64,000 bases of DNA. It comes from an uncultured Lachnospiraceae bacterium. GTDB taxonomy: Bacteria > Bacillota > Clostridia > Lachnospirales > Lachnospiraceae. Below, piece after piece: positions 26,026 through 35,022 of this stretch. The notes under the pieces were generated by a model, which was given only the letters and a program-made list of their open reading frames with translations, was not told the origin of the DNA and searched no databases. Position 1 is the stretch's first letter; every line of letters starts with the position of its first letter. The stretch lies in assembly GCA_905199445.1 (NCBI GenBank), contig CAJKGK010000005.1:1-64000 (forward strand), in the 5' to 3' direction. The translations under genes were made by a program, and so were the position numbers.

Positions 26026-26913
26026 TTGAAAACACAGGATATTATTATCAGGGATCCTTTTATTTTACCTTACCAGGGAAGGTATTATATGTATGGCACA
26101 AGAAGTCATACATGTTGGGGAGATCACGCAGTGGGGGTGGATGTCTATATCAGTGAGGATCTGGAGCTATGGACAGAACCTGCGGAGGTTTTTCACAGGC
26201 CGGAAAATTTCTGGGCAGACCGGCATTTCTGGGCGCCGGAGGTTCATATATATAAAGAAAAATTTTATATGTTTATGACGATGGAAGGGCCTGACGGGAA
26301 AAAAGGAACCGGGATTTTAAGGGCAGATGCCCCCTGCGGCCCTTTTAAAGCTTTTGGTGCAGACATAATTACGCCGGAAGACTGGTCCAGCCTGGACGGC
26401 ACTTTTTATCTGTCTCCAGAAGGTATACCTTATATGGTTTTTTGTCATGAATGGACTCAGATCGGTGATGGACAGGTATGTGCGATAAGGCTTAAATCCG
26501 ATCTCAGCGGCCCGGATGGCTCGCCGGAAATCTTATTTTGTGCATCTGAAGCTCCATGGGCAAAAATGGTAGGGGGATGGTATGAGAACATGCCGACAGG
26601 CTATGTCACAGATGGTCCTTTTATGCTTCGAACCGAGGATGGGCGGCTGCATATGTTGTGGTCTTCTTTCGGGGAAGGGGGCTATGTGCAGGCACTGGCT
26701 CATTCGGATAATGATGATATCGACGGACATTGGGTAGTCGATCATCATTTACTTTTTGAAAAAGACGGCGGTCATGGTATGATTTTTAAAGGTTTTGATG
26801 GAATTTACAGGTTAGTGCTCCACTGTCCGAATACGTCTTATCATGAACATCCGACATTTTATCCGTTGGAGTATTCCAATCAGGCTGGGGTTGTAACAAT
26901 CCAGATGCCATAG
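26026..26913 (+). CDS. Glycoside hydrolase family 43 (arabinosidase/xylosidase-like)
   Basis: The 295-residue five-bladed propeller enzyme is cytoplasmic (no signal peptide). The likely general base is Asp in IIRDPFILPYQGRYYMYGT, the pKa modulator is Asp in SSLDGTFYL, and the general acid is Glu in VFCHEW. FWAPEVHIYKEKFYMF is the conserved second-blade signature. It probably removes terminal arabinose or xylose. TTG 26026 is preferred because TAGG sits 7 nt upstream and the first in-frame ATG (25984) lies inside the preceding terminator hairpin; the start is uncertain. A bidirectional terminator closes the operon. Confidence 0.82.
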   Translation: MKTQDIIIRDPFILPYQGRYYMYGTRSHTCWGDHAVGVDVYISEDLELWTEPAEVFHRPENFWADRHFWAPEVHIYKEKFYMFMTMEGPDGKKGTGILRADAPCGPFKAFGADIITPEDWSSLDGTFYLSPEGIPYMVFCHEWTQIGDGQVCAIRLKSDLSGPDGSPEILFCASEAPWAKMVGGWYENMPTGYVTDGPFMLRTEDGRLHMLWSSFGEGGYVQALAHSDNDDIDGHWVVDHHLLFEKDGGHGMIFKGFDGIYRLVLHCPNTSYHEHPTFYPLEYSNQAGVVTIQMP

Positions 26914-26960
26914 TGGAACTTTACTATGAATATTGTGGTATAAGGGAGGACATGCAGGGA

Positions 26961-27013
26961 TAAAATACGCCCAGAGCATAAGTGATCAGGCTTATGTTCT
27001 GGGCGTATTTTAT
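26961..27013. terminator. Bidirectional terminator between convergent genes
   Basis: TAAAATACGCCCAGAGCATAAG pairs with CTTATGTTCTGGGCGTATTTTA around a short loop, giving an approximately 22-bp nearly perfect stem with A/T flanks on both sides. It serves the GH43 gene and the converging AraC gene. Confidence 0.9.
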
Positions 27014-27020
27014 ATATTGA

Positions 27021-28103
27021 TTAATGTTTTGCGGGCCGGTCACCTTCATAATAAATGGATGACGGATGATGCTGTCTGAACTGGGCCGGGGACATACCGG
27101 TTTCCCTGCGGAAAAAGTTATAAAAGTGGGAACTGCTGACAAACCCCAGCTTGGCAATGATTTCTGCGATACTGTCATGGGTATTTAAAAGAAGATCCTG
27201 AGCATATTCCAGACGGTAGGTTCTGGCCAGGTGCATCAGGCTGCTTCCGGTTCTTTTGCGTACGATTTGATTCAGATATTCTGAATTATAATTCAGGGCT
27301 GCGGAAAGCTGATTTCTGGAAATCAGCCCATGACTTTCTTTGAGATAATTGGTAATACGGGCAAATAAGAATTCTTCATTGCTGGAATCCAGCTGCATGA
27401 AGTTAATATGATAATTGGTTTCCAGAACATAAATCAGTCGGCTGATCAATCCCTGAATCATATAGGAGCAGCCTGGGGCCTGATCCAATAATTCCTGCTG
27501 AATCTGATCGATTAAAAGTTCGGCTTCTGAAGGATCGGGTTTTTGAAGGATCTGCAACGTTTCCGTAAATTCCAGATAGTTTCTGTAAAAACGCTGGTCT
27601 TTATGAAGATTGGCAAGAATAAACGCACGTACAGTTCCGGCAGCTGTATAGGGAACGCCCTCGGACTGGGAAATCAGGTCATTGCTCAGCAGGTTTTCGA
27701 TAAAACGGTCAGAAAAGTTTAAAAATACAACGGCACAGTTGCGGCCGGGGAGATCGGCATGGGCGATATTGCGGTTCATCAGGCAGGCATCCCCTTTTTT
27801 GTATTTGTAGGATACATTTTCGATTCGGTTGATGAGCTCGCCGCGAAGCACATACAGCAGCTCAAAGTGGTCATGCTGGTGGACAAGGCCGTCATTGGGC
27901 AGAACAAAGTAGTGCATGCCGCCTGGGTAAACCATAGTGTGAAGCAGCTGGTCGCCGTCATAAATTTTATAGTACATTGAAAATGGAATCGTTGTTTTCT
28001 GGCGCAAAAGTCCGTCATCACTGCGGAAAAACATTTCCGGGATATGATCTGTTGCCTCTGCCCGGGGGGGCTTTTGGCCGCTTTCTTTAAAATATCTGTC
28101 CAT
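27021..28103 (-). CDS. AraC-family regulator with cupin sensor domain
   Basis: The 360-residue regulator has an N-terminal cupin-like domain (about 50-150, LPNDGLVHQHDHFELLYVLRGEL, with His ligands). The C-terminal AraC double HTH (about 255-355) ends GFVSSSHFYNFFRRETGMSPAQFRQHH. ATG 28103 is used; GGAGGT is 12 nt upstream, rather far, so the longer frame to 28172 is possible. It is divergent from the GH2 gene, with a 20-bp palindrome at 28165-28184 between them. It likely activates the GH2-esterase operon when a sugar binds the cupin. Confidence 0.88.
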   Translation of the reverse strand: MDRYFKESGQKPPRAEATDHIPEMFFRSDDGLLRQKTTIPFSMYYKIYDGDQLLHTMVYPGGMHYFVLPNDGLVHQHDHFELLYVLRGELINRIENVSYKYKKGDACLMNRNIAHADLPGRNCAVVFLNFSDRFIENLLSNDLISQSEGVPYTAAGTVRAFILANLHKDQRFYRNYLEFTETLQILQKPDPSEAELLIDQIQQELLDQAPGCSYMIQGLISRLIYVLETNYHINFMQLDSSNEEFLFARITNYLKESHGLISRNQLSAALNYNSEYLNQIVRKRTGSSLMHLARTYRLEYAQDLLLNTHDSIAEIIAKLGFVSSSHFYNFFRRETGMSPAQFRQHHPSSIYYEGDRPAKH

Positions 28104-28164
28104 AAGCTTGGTGTTACCTCCGTGCTGCCAACTTGGTTTTGGGCCGTCCTTTTCTGAAAAAAAT

Positions 28165-28184
28165 AGAATCAAGGCACTGATTCT
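28165..28184. promoter_or_regulatory. Inverted repeat between araC-type gene and GH2 gene
   Basis: AGAATCA (28165-28171) and TGATTCT (28178-28184) are perfect 7-nt arms with a 6-nt spacer in the divergent control region. They form a candidate operator for the adjacent AraC regulator; a TATAAT-rich stretch follows at about 28195-28212. Confidence 0.4.
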
Positions 28185-28281
28185 TACTGTCTGATATTAT
28201 ATAATAAATATACTGTAAATGCAATGGACCGGCGCAAAATCCCGGTCAGGAAGCGTGTAAGTCACTAAATGGAGGAGAATT

Positions 28282-30669
28282 ATGCAAAAAATTGATCTGA
28301 ATAAGAAGTGGGCGTTTTATGAATCCAATGAAAGTATGAGTTTTGTTTTTGGTATGCCAGATTCACAGATTGTGGATCTGCCCCATGATTTTATTATTTC
28401 AAAGCCCAGAAGTGCATCCGCAGCCGGAGGACCGGCTAACGGTTATTTTGGCGAGGGCGAGGGGGTTTACCATAAGATTTTGGAAGATGTCGATCAGTGG
28501 AAGGATAAAATCGTGATTTTAGATGTAGACGGGGCTTATATGAATATGGAAGTGGCTTTAAACGGGCAGCTGCTGGCTATTCATCCCTACGGTTATACGC
28601 CTTATCAGGTGGATTTAACCAATGCCCTGAGATTTGACGGCAGGGATAATAAACTTAAAATTATAACACAGAGCCGTCAGCCGTCCACACGCTGGTACAG
28701 CGGCGGCGGCCTTTACAGAAGTGTATGCCTTTGGATTGGTAATAAAACCTATGTCAATCCATGGGATATTTTTGTGACGACACCGGAGGTAAGCAAAGAC
28801 AGAGCCTGTGTGAATTTTGATGTAACACTGACAAATACACAGAAAGATGAGAAAAATTATACGCTGACCTGTAGTGTCATGGATGCCAATGGGCATGCTG
28901 TAGCCTGTGCCTTTAAAGAGGTCGTGGCCGGCGCGGGACAGACGAGAGAAAATTTGCGTATGGATATAGCCAATCCTAATCTGTGGGATATCGATCAGCC
29001 GTATTTGTATACATATAAAGTGACTGTTTCCGATGGCAGCGAAATGGTTGACGAAAATACAGATACTTTTGGTATCCGTACCATTGCCTTTAGTGTGGAA
29101 AATGGTTTCCAGCTGAATGGAAAAACAGTTAAAATGAAAGGCGGCTGTATCCATCATGATAACGGTCTTTTAGGTGCATGTGCATATCCAAAGGCTGAGG
29201 AACGTAAAATCAAGATTTTGAAATCAGTCGGTTACAATGCGGTGCGTATCAGTCATTATCCACCGTCAATGTCTATGCTTAAAGCCTGTGACCGCCTGGG
29301 AATGCTTCTTTTAGATGAGTGCTTTGATGTATGGCGTATGGGTAAAATGCCAATGGATTACCATTTATATTTTGAAGACTGGTGGGAACGGGATATTGAA
29401 TACATGGTAAAAAGAGACAGAAATCATCCCTGTGTGATTACTTACTCCGTGGGTAATGAGATCGGAGAGCGGGACGGCTCAGGCAATGGTGCAAAATGGT
29501 CAAAGCTGCTCCATGATAAATTTAAGTCTCTGGATCCGACCCGCTGTACTTTATCGGCGATCTGCGGTATTTTTGATGAAGATATGGCAATGGGAACAAA
29601 CTTTGATGCCAATGCTGCCAGCGGCGAGAATGATAATTGGGCAGTTAAAACAAAGGATTTTGCGGCGCCTCTGGATATTGTGGGTTATAACTATCTGTAT
29701 GCCCGTTACGGTCATGATCACGAACTGTTCCCGGAACGTATAATTATCGGAACAGAGACGCATGCGCTGACAACCTATGACTTTTGGCAGGAAACATTGA
29801 AATATCCTTACGTGTGCGGTGATTTTATATGGGCTGCTGTGGATTATTTGGGTGAAGTCGGCGTGGGTAAAACTTATTGGGCCAATGACCAGGAACCGTT
29901 TAATTTTATGGGGGAATATCCATGGCGCACATCCTGGCAGTCCGATATTCTTCTGACAGGAAAACGCCGTCCGCAGTCTTATTTCAGAGAAATTTTATGG
30001 GGACACACAGATGCCACGTATCTATTTACGACGCATCCGAAGCATTTCGGCGAAACCTGCAGTGGAACAGACTGGAGATGGCATGATGTGAATGACAGCT
30101 GGACTTTTGATACATCCTGGATCGGCAAAATGGTTAGGGTCGATGCCTATGGCTGCGGCGATGAGGCAGAGTTTATTTTAAATGGACACAGTCTGGGACG
30201 GGTGCCTTATGAAAAGTTGATCGCAACGATGGATGTGCCTTATGAAATGGGGGTTATCGAAGCCGTTACATATAAAGCGGGCAAAGAAATCAGCAGAGGC
30301 CGTCTTGTGACAGCCGGAACACCTGCAAAAATCGTACTCATTCCGGAAGAAACCACACTGGTTGGAGATGGAGAAGACCTGTGCTATGTCCATATTGAAA
30401 TCCAGGATGAAAAGGGTATCTGTATTCCAGATGATGAACGTGAATTAAAGGTAATCCTAGACGGACCGGCCACACTTTTGACTATTGGAAGCGGCAGTCC
30501 TTACACAGAAGATGGGATTGGTACAGACGTATGCCATGCCTATGATGGTGCGGCTGTGGTTATTTTCAAAGCCGGTGGAACCGGAACAATTAAGGTTCGG
30601 GTTGCTGCGACCGATCTGCCTGAGGCCCAGTGTGAAGTGACAGCCTGCGAGAGGGAGGTACAGAAATGA
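28282..30669 (+). CDS. Glycoside hydrolase family 2 (beta-galactosidase/beta-glucuronidase type)
   Basis: The 795-residue cytoplasmic enzyme has an N-terminal jelly-roll (about 45-170), an immunoglobulin-like domain (about 175-275), and a TIM barrel with acid/base Glu393 in VGNEIGERD and nucleophile Glu492 in IIGTETHAL. C-terminal beta domains follow (about 600-790). The motif GGCIHHDNGLLGACAY is typical of GH2. There is no signal peptide. Specificity (galactose, mannose or glucuronate) cannot be read from the sequence. GGAGGAG precedes the ATG. Its stop overlaps the esterase start (ATGA), so the two are translated together on the same oligosaccharide pathway. Confidence 0.9.
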   Translation: MQKIDLNKKWAFYESNESMSFVFGMPDSQIVDLPHDFIISKPRSASAAGGPANGYFGEGEGVYHKILEDVDQWKDKIVILDVDGAYMNMEVALNGQLLAIHPYGYTPYQVDLTNALRFDGRDNKLKIITQSRQPSTRWYSGGGLYRSVCLWIGNKTYVNPWDIFVTTPEVSKDRACVNFDVTLTNTQKDEKNYTLTCSVMDANGHAVACAFKEVVAGAGQTRENLRMDIANPNLWDIDQPYLYTYKVTVSDGSEMVDENTDTFGIRTIAFSVENGFQLNGKTVKMKGGCIHHDNGLLGACAYPKAEERKIKILKSVGYNAVRISHYPPSMSMLKACDRLGMLLLDECFDVWRMGKMPMDYHLYFEDWWERDIEYMVKRDRNHPCVITYSVGNEIGERDGSGNGAKWSKLLHDKFKSLDPTRCTLSAICGIFDEDMAMGTNFDANAASGENDNWAVKTKDFAAPLDIVGYNYLYARYGHDHELFPERIIIGTETHALTTYDFWQETLKYPYVCGDFIWAAVDYLGEVGVGKTYWANDQEPFNFMGEYPWRTSWQSDILLTGKRRPQSYFREILWGHTDATYLFTTHPKHFGETCSGTDWRWHDVNDSWTFDTSWIGKMVRVDAYGCGDEAEFILNGHSLGRVPYEKLIATMDVPYEMGVIEAVTYKAGKEISRGRLVTAGTPAKIVLIPEETTLVGDGEDLCYVHIEIQDEKGICIPDDERELKVILDGPATLLTIGSGSPYTEDGIGTDVCHAYDGAAVVIFKAGGTGTIKVRVAATDLPEAQCEVTACEREVQK

Positions 30670-31616
30670 TTATTGAAACAATTGATTTATGGGAAGACCG
30701 GGACGATGTGAAGCTGACCACATTTTTGGCTGCGCCGGATCCTTTTATGCCAAATCCGGTGAAAAAGCCGGCTGTGATCGTGTGTCCCGGTGGTGCATAT
30801 CGCTCCTGCCCCCGTCACGGCAATGAAGGCGATCCGGTGGCCATGACGTTTGCGGCAGACGGTTATCAGGCTTTTGTGCTGGAATACAGTGTGGCCGAAT
30901 CTGCACCACAGGAAAAAACGCTGTTTCCGGCTCAGGTCAGAGATCTGGGAAAGGCGATGTTGGAAATTCGGGCACATGCAGACGAGTGGGCTATTGATCC
31001 GGAAAAAATTTCTGTGATTGGTTTTTCGGCCGGCGGTCATTTGTGCGGGATGTATGCCACAACATGGCATACACCGGTGCTTTCGGAATATTTCCATGAG
31101 GATCCATCGGTCTTTAAACCGCTGACAGCCATGCTTATTTATCCGGTAGCCGATTATGTCATTCAGGATGCTTATCTGAAAGAAAATCCATCCCCTGTTT
31201 TGGGGCCGGATATTAATGTGCCTGTGTTTGGCACAGCCAACCCCAACGCGGAGATGCTGAAGGCATACAGTCCGTCCGAACTGGTGTCTGAGCATACGGT
31301 TCCTGTTTTTCTGGCGGCAGCGATGGATGACGGTATGGTGACTGCAAAAAATTCACTGGCTATGGCAGCAAAGCTTCAGGAAAAAGGTGTTCCCTATGAA
31401 CTTCATATATTTGAGTACGGGGATCACGGCTTTTCTCTGGGCCGCAACCTTTTTGAACCATTTCGCCAGGATAAGGCTCATGCCTGTGCGCAGTGGGTAC
31501 CGATGGCCAAAACTTTTTTAATGCATCATATTGCCCCTGAAACGACGGTGTGGGAGCAAAGTCCGTTTACACAGATTGAAGAGGCCATGCGCAGCGCCGG
31601 AGAAAAGAAAGAATGA
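30666..31616 (+). CDS. Alpha/beta hydrolase, carbohydrate acetyl-esterase/lipase type
   Basis: The 316-residue alpha/beta hydrolase has an oxyanion-hole CPGGAYRSC, nucleophile Ser121 in IGFSAGGHL, Asp in AAAMDDGMV and His in GDHGFSLG. The organisation matches Aes/BD-FAE type deacetylases that remove acetyl groups from sugars. It overlaps the GH2 gene by 4 nt. It probably deacetylates imported xylo- or galacto-oligosaccharides so that the GH2 and GH43 enzymes can act. It is cytoplasmic. Confidence 0.88.
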   Translation: MIIETIDLWEDRDDVKLTTFLAAPDPFMPNPVKKPAVIVCPGGAYRSCPRHGNEGDPVAMTFAADGYQAFVLEYSVAESAPQEKTLFPAQVRDLGKAMLEIRAHADEWAIDPEKISVIGFSAGGHLCGMYATTWHTPVLSEYFHEDPSVFKPLTAMLIYPVADYVIQDAYLKENPSPVLGPDINVPVFGTANPNAEMLKAYSPSELVSEHTVPVFLAAAMDDGMVTAKNSLAMAAKLQEKGVPYELHIFEYGDHGFSLGRNLFEPFRQDKAHACAQWVPMAKTFLMHHIAPETTVWEQSPFTQIEEAMRSAGEKKE

Positions 31617-31622
31617 AATTCA

Positions 31623-31668
31623 CACTTTAAAGCGCATAGTGATTTAAACTGAGTGATGGTTTAAAGTG
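31623..31668. repeat. Inverted repeat downstream of the esterase gene
   Basis: CACTTTAAA (31623-31631) and TTTAAAGTG (31660-31668) are perfect 9-nt arms with a 28-nt loop. No T-run follows. It may be a weak terminator, or a regulatory site for the downstream symporter gene. Confidence 0.4.
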
Positions 31669-31785
31669 GAATGAAATTAATGTAAAAAAGCTTCCATTGT
31701 GATGATGCTTATGTTATGATATCTCATATGATGCCGGGCAGTGACGATTAGAGGCTTCGGCACACATTAAGAGAGGTGATCAGAG

Positions 31786-33105
31786 ATGAAAAATCATCAT
31801 AATGGAAGCTTTACCAATTCTTTTGGTTTTATTCTGGCTTGCGTGGGCTCTGCAGTTGGTCTGGGGAATATATGGATGTTCCCTTATCGTCTGGGACAGT
31901 ATGGCGGAGGGGCATTTCTAATTCCGTATGTGTTTTTTATTATATTGTTTGGGCTTGTGGGACTGTCTGCAGAGTTTGCCATTGGACGGCGATGCGGGAC
32001 AGGAACACTGGGTGCCTATGAGTATTGCTGGACACGTATAAAGAAAGGCAAATTAGGCGCTATTTTAGGGTGGATTCCTTTGCTGGGATCTCTGGGGATT
32101 GCCATTGGGTATTCGGTTATTATCGGCTGGGTACTTCGGTATGTCTTTGGCGCCTTAACCGGCAGTGCCCTTCAAACGGACGCCGACCAATATTTTGCGC
32201 AGATGACCGGAAATTTGGGAAATGTGGGCTGGCATACCCTTGTTGTGGTTATGACAGCGTTGATTTTGCTGATCAATGCGGTAAAAGGTATTGAAAAGGT
32301 GAATAAAATTTTAATGCCTGTATTTTTTGTTTTATTTGCAGTATTGGCGGTCAGAGTCTTTTTTCTGGATAATGCTTTTGAAGGTTATGAATTTCTTTTT
32401 GTACCAAAGTGGGAATACCTGGGAAGGATCGATACATGGGTTATGGCCATGGGACAGGCATTTTTTTCACTGTCCATTACCGGTTCCGGTATGATCGTCT
32501 ATGGTTCTTATCTTGGTAAAAATGCAGATATTCCGTCCACATCCATGCGGACAGCCGGTTTTGATACACTGGCAGCCATTCTTTCTGCTCTGGCTATAAT
32601 GCCGGCTGTTTTTGCCTTTGGCATTTCGCCAAACAGCGGTCCGTCCCTTTTATTTATTACCATACCGAATGTATTTAAGCAGATGCCTTTTGGACGCTTT
32701 TTTGCATTTTTGTTTTTCCTGTCTGTTTTGTTGGCCGGCATTACATCGCTGATGAATATGTTTGAAGCGGTAATTGAGAGCTGGCAGCACAAATTTGGCT
32801 TACAAAGACGGATTGCTGTACTTTTATGTGCTGCGGTCACGCTGGGCATTGGCCTTTTGATTGAATCGGAGGCACGGGTAGGCACATGGATGGATTTTGT
32901 TACCATTGTGATCGTACCTTTTGGTGCCGTTTTAGGTGCTGTTTCTATTTATTACATTCTAGGATATAAGCATATTAAATCGGAGCTGGATACAGGCCGT
33001 AAAAAACCTTTGCCGGCCTGGTTTGGGACGATCGCCAAATATATTTATGTGCCCCTGACGATTCTTGTTTTGATTTTAGGTTTTGTTTATAAAGGCATTG
33101 GATGA
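31786..33105 (+). CDS. Neurotransmitter:sodium symporter (NSS/SNF) family transporter
   Basis: The 439-residue transporter has about 11 hydrophobic helices. The NSS signature GSAVGLGNIWMFPY is in helix 1 (16-29) and GGGAFLIPYV follows in helix 2. FFSLSITGSGMIVYGSYL (helix 6 region) carries the substrate-binding unwound segment. Bacterial relatives (LeuT, MhsT, Tyt1) import amino acids with sodium. The 11-helix length fits the MhsT/Tyt1 type rather than 12-helix LeuT. GAGAGGTGA precedes the ATG. A terminator-like loop and an extended -10 TGTTATGAT (31711-31719) lie upstream. The substrate is unassigned. Confidence 0.92.
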   Translation: MKNHHNGSFTNSFGFILACVGSAVGLGNIWMFPYRLGQYGGGAFLIPYVFFIILFGLVGLSAEFAIGRRCGTGTLGAYEYCWTRIKKGKLGAILGWIPLLGSLGIAIGYSVIIGWVLRYVFGALTGSALQTDADQYFAQMTGNLGNVGWHTLVVVMTALILLINAVKGIEKVNKILMPVFFVLFAVLAVRVFFLDNAFEGYEFLFVPKWEYLGRIDTWVMAMGQAFFSLSITGSGMIVYGSYLGKNADIPSTSMRTAGFDTLAAILSALAIMPAVFAFGISPNSGPSLLFITIPNVFKQMPFGRFFAFLFFLSVLLAGITSLMNMFEAVIESWQHKFGLQRRIAVLLCAAVTLGIGLLIESEARVGTWMDFVTIVIVPFGAVLGAVSIYYILGYKHIKSELDTGRKKPLPAWFGTIAKYIYVPLTILVLILGFVYKGIG

Positions 33106-33142
33106 GCCTTACAAACTTCGGTTTTGATCAGGTTTTTTCAAT

Positions 33143-33171
33143 TTGTAAAACACATGATTTTGTAGTATGAT
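33143..33171 (+). promoter_or_regulatory. Promoter of the 33210 gene
   Basis: TTGTAA (33143-33148), a 17-nt spacer and TATGAT (33166-33171), 38 nt before the TTG start. Confidence 0.55.
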
Positions 33172-33209
33172 ATAAACATGACTTTGAAGCGTTCAGGGAG
33201 GAAATTTTT

Positions 33210-33653
33210 TTGAAAAAGAATAAATTTGCAGGTAATGTGAAACTCAATAAAAAGGTATCAACGGTTAAAAAAAATGTGAAAAAGATTCTGGAATTTTACT
33301 ATATGTCTCCGGAGATTATGAATGCAAAGGAACTTTCTTTGTGTATTCAGGCTGTGCCCCAGGAGCAGGTAGAAGTTTGGAATGAACTTAATCTTGTCGA
33401 GGTTGTTCTTGAAAATGATTCTTTGATTTTCCAGGATGCCAGGGAATGTTTTGTGGATCCTCTGGATCAGGAATTTATCGACAGCCGGCATATTCAGACC
33501 ATTTATCAGATCAGCTATGATGAAAGTGATGCCCTGTCCGTAAAAAAGGTGATGCGGGATATCCTTTTACAAAAAGGCGGCATGGTGTGCAGTGATACGG
33601 ATGATTTTCAGCCTGTGTTTAATGTGGATTCCATTGAAAAGCTGCATGGGTGA
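33210..33653 (+). CDS. Small acidic protein of unknown function
   Basis: The 147-residue soluble protein has a Lys-rich first 30 residues (KKNKFAGNVKLNKKVSTVKKNVKK) and an acidic remainder ending DDFQPVFNVDSIEKLHG. No known domain was recognised. TTG 33210 is preceded by GGAGG at 8-nt spacing and by its own promoter. It is followed after 23 nt by the ThrE-type exporter pair, so the three may share a transcript. Its charge pattern (basic head, acidic tail) and length suggest a small regulatory or adaptor protein, but this is not established. Confidence 0.65.
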   Translation: MKKNKFAGNVKLNKKVSTVKKNVKKILEFYYMSPEIMNAKELSLCIQAVPQEQVEVWNELNLVEVVLENDSLIFQDARECFVDPLDQEFIDSRHIQTIYQISYDESDALSVKKVMRDILLQKGGMVCSDTDDFQPVFNVDSIEKLHG

Positions 33654-33676
33654 CAAAATGGCGGGGAGTATAAAAA

Positions 33677-34441
33677 ATGGATGAAGGAAGAAAAGTTCTG
33701 GATCTGATTTCCATGATGGGAGAAAACCTGCTTATGAATGGTGCAGAGATCGCCAGGGTACAGGATACCATGACAATGGTCGGCCGGGCTTTTGATAAAG
33801 AGGCTGTGGATGTGTTTGCCATTTCCAACGGTATTTTTGTGACCATGCATCACAAAGATCAGACCCGGTGCACCCAGGTAAAATATGTGCCTCTGGCTGC
33901 TTCAAATCTTTCACGGGTTTCGGAAATTAATCAGCTGTCCCGGGAAATCTGTGAGGGGCGATATACTGTGGATGAGGCGTTGGCAAAGATGAAGGTCATC
34001 AGCCATATGCCGGGGGCCAATCTTCCTACCCAGATTTTAGCCTGCGCCATTGGAAGCAGCTGCTTTTGCTACCTGTTTGGAGGAAGCATACCCGACAGTC
34101 TGGCAGCGGTCTTTGTCGGAGTAGCTCTGTGTGTGTGTCAGTATTTCATGGGGAGAGCAAAAATATCCAAGATGATGCAGACTATTTTTGGCAGTATGGT
34201 TATCACGCTGATGGGAATGTTTATGACCTGGGCCGGCACCCTGGCAGCTGTAGCGCTGAATATGGACAAGATTATTATCGGCGGCCTGATTATCCTTGTA
34301 CCGGGGATACCGTTTACAACATCGATTAGAGATTTTTTTAACGGTGATTATCTTTCAGGGACAATCCGGATGATTGATGCACTTATTGTGGCTGTCTGTA
34401 TGGCTATTGGTGTGGGCGTTGTGTATAAAATTTTTCTCTAA
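33677..34441 (+). CDS. Threonine/serine exporter, N-terminal half (ThrE, YjjP-like)
   Basis: The 254-residue protein has a cytoplasmic N-terminal domain (about 1-110, with MMGENLLMNGAEIARVQDTM, the conserved amphipathic segment of DUF1212) followed by five hydrophobic helices (about 113-252). It corresponds to the first half of Corynebacterium ThrE, or Escherichia coli YjjP, which works with YjjB in organic acid/amino acid export. Its TAA shares one base with the ATG of the partner gene, a strong sign of coupled translation. Confidence 0.88.
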   Translation: MDEGRKVLDLISMMGENLLMNGAEIARVQDTMTMVGRAFDKEAVDVFAISNGIFVTMHHKDQTRCTQVKYVPLAASNLSRVSEINQLSREICEGRYTVDEALAKMKVISHMPGANLPTQILACAIGSSCFCYLFGGSIPDSLAAVFVGVALCVCQYFMGRAKISKMMQTIFGSMVITLMGMFMTWAGTLAAVALNMDKIIIGGLIILVPGIPFTTSIRDFFNGDYLSGTIRMIDALIVAVCMAIGVGVVYKIFL

Positions 34442-34926
34442 TGGAGGCATTTTTTGTGGTCATAAGAATCGGTCTGGAATGTATTGCGGCATTTTTTGCA
34501 ACCGCAGCGTTTTGTGTTTTGTTTAATGCTCCAAAAAAACAGTGGGGATTTGGCGGTCTTACCGGTGCAGTGGGCTGGGGGTTTTACAGAGGCTTTGCCC
34601 TTGGCGCAGGTATTGTGGCAGGAACCTTTATATCAGCGCTGATGATTATGCTTATGGCAAGGGTACTGGCCGTGATTCGAAGAGCTCCGGTGACAGTTTT
34701 CCTTGTAAGCGGGATTATCCCAATTGTGCCTGGTGTGGGCATTTACTATACATCGTATTATCTGATTATGAATGAGCTTTCCATGGCTTCGGCCAAAGGC
34801 ATGGAGACATTGAAGCTATCGGTGGCCATATGTTTGGGCATTATGTGTGTCCTGCTTATTCCTCAGAAAGTATTTTGGAAGCTGGGCAGATGGTGGAACA
34901 TAGCCAGCGTTCAGTGTAAGTCATAA
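34441..34926 (+). CDS. Threonine/serine exporter, C-terminal half (ThrE_2, YjjB-like)
   Basis: The 161-residue protein has five hydrophobic helices. Its loop GIIPIVPGVGIYYTSYYLIMNE contains the PxxPG motif of this family, mirroring LVPGIPFTTSIRDF in the partner. Together with the preceding gene it reconstitutes a ten-helix ThrE. It overlaps the partner by 1 nt and ends at a bidirectional terminator (34953-34996). Confidence 0.88.
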   Translation: MEAFFVVIRIGLECIAAFFATAAFCVLFNAPKKQWGFGGLTGAVGWGFYRGFALGAGIVAGTFISALMIMLMARVLAVIRRAPVTVFLVSGIIPIVPGVGIYYTSYYLIMNELSMASAKGMETLKLSVAICLGIMCVLLIPQKVFWKLGRWWNIASVQCKS

Positions 34927-34952
34927 TTGAAGCATCTATGATTATAAAAAAG

Positions 34953-34996
34953 TACGCCGGTGAACTGACAGAGACTCAGTTGGCCGGCGTATTTTG
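34953..34996. terminator. Bidirectional terminator
   Basis: GTACGCCGG with an extension through AACTG pairs with CAGTT and CCGGCGTA, giving an interrupted 13-bp stem flanked by A-runs on the left and ATTTTG on the right. It separates the ThrE pair from the converging thiamine operon. Confidence 0.8.
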
Positions 34997-35022
34997 ATGG
35001 GAAAAGATTGGGGCTTAAATGA

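Noticed and set aside
31625..31668. CTTTAAAG motifs here and at 21017 as a shared regulon operator
   Set aside because: The shared core is only 8 AT-rich bases, and the flanks differ. Expected frequency by chance is about one per window.
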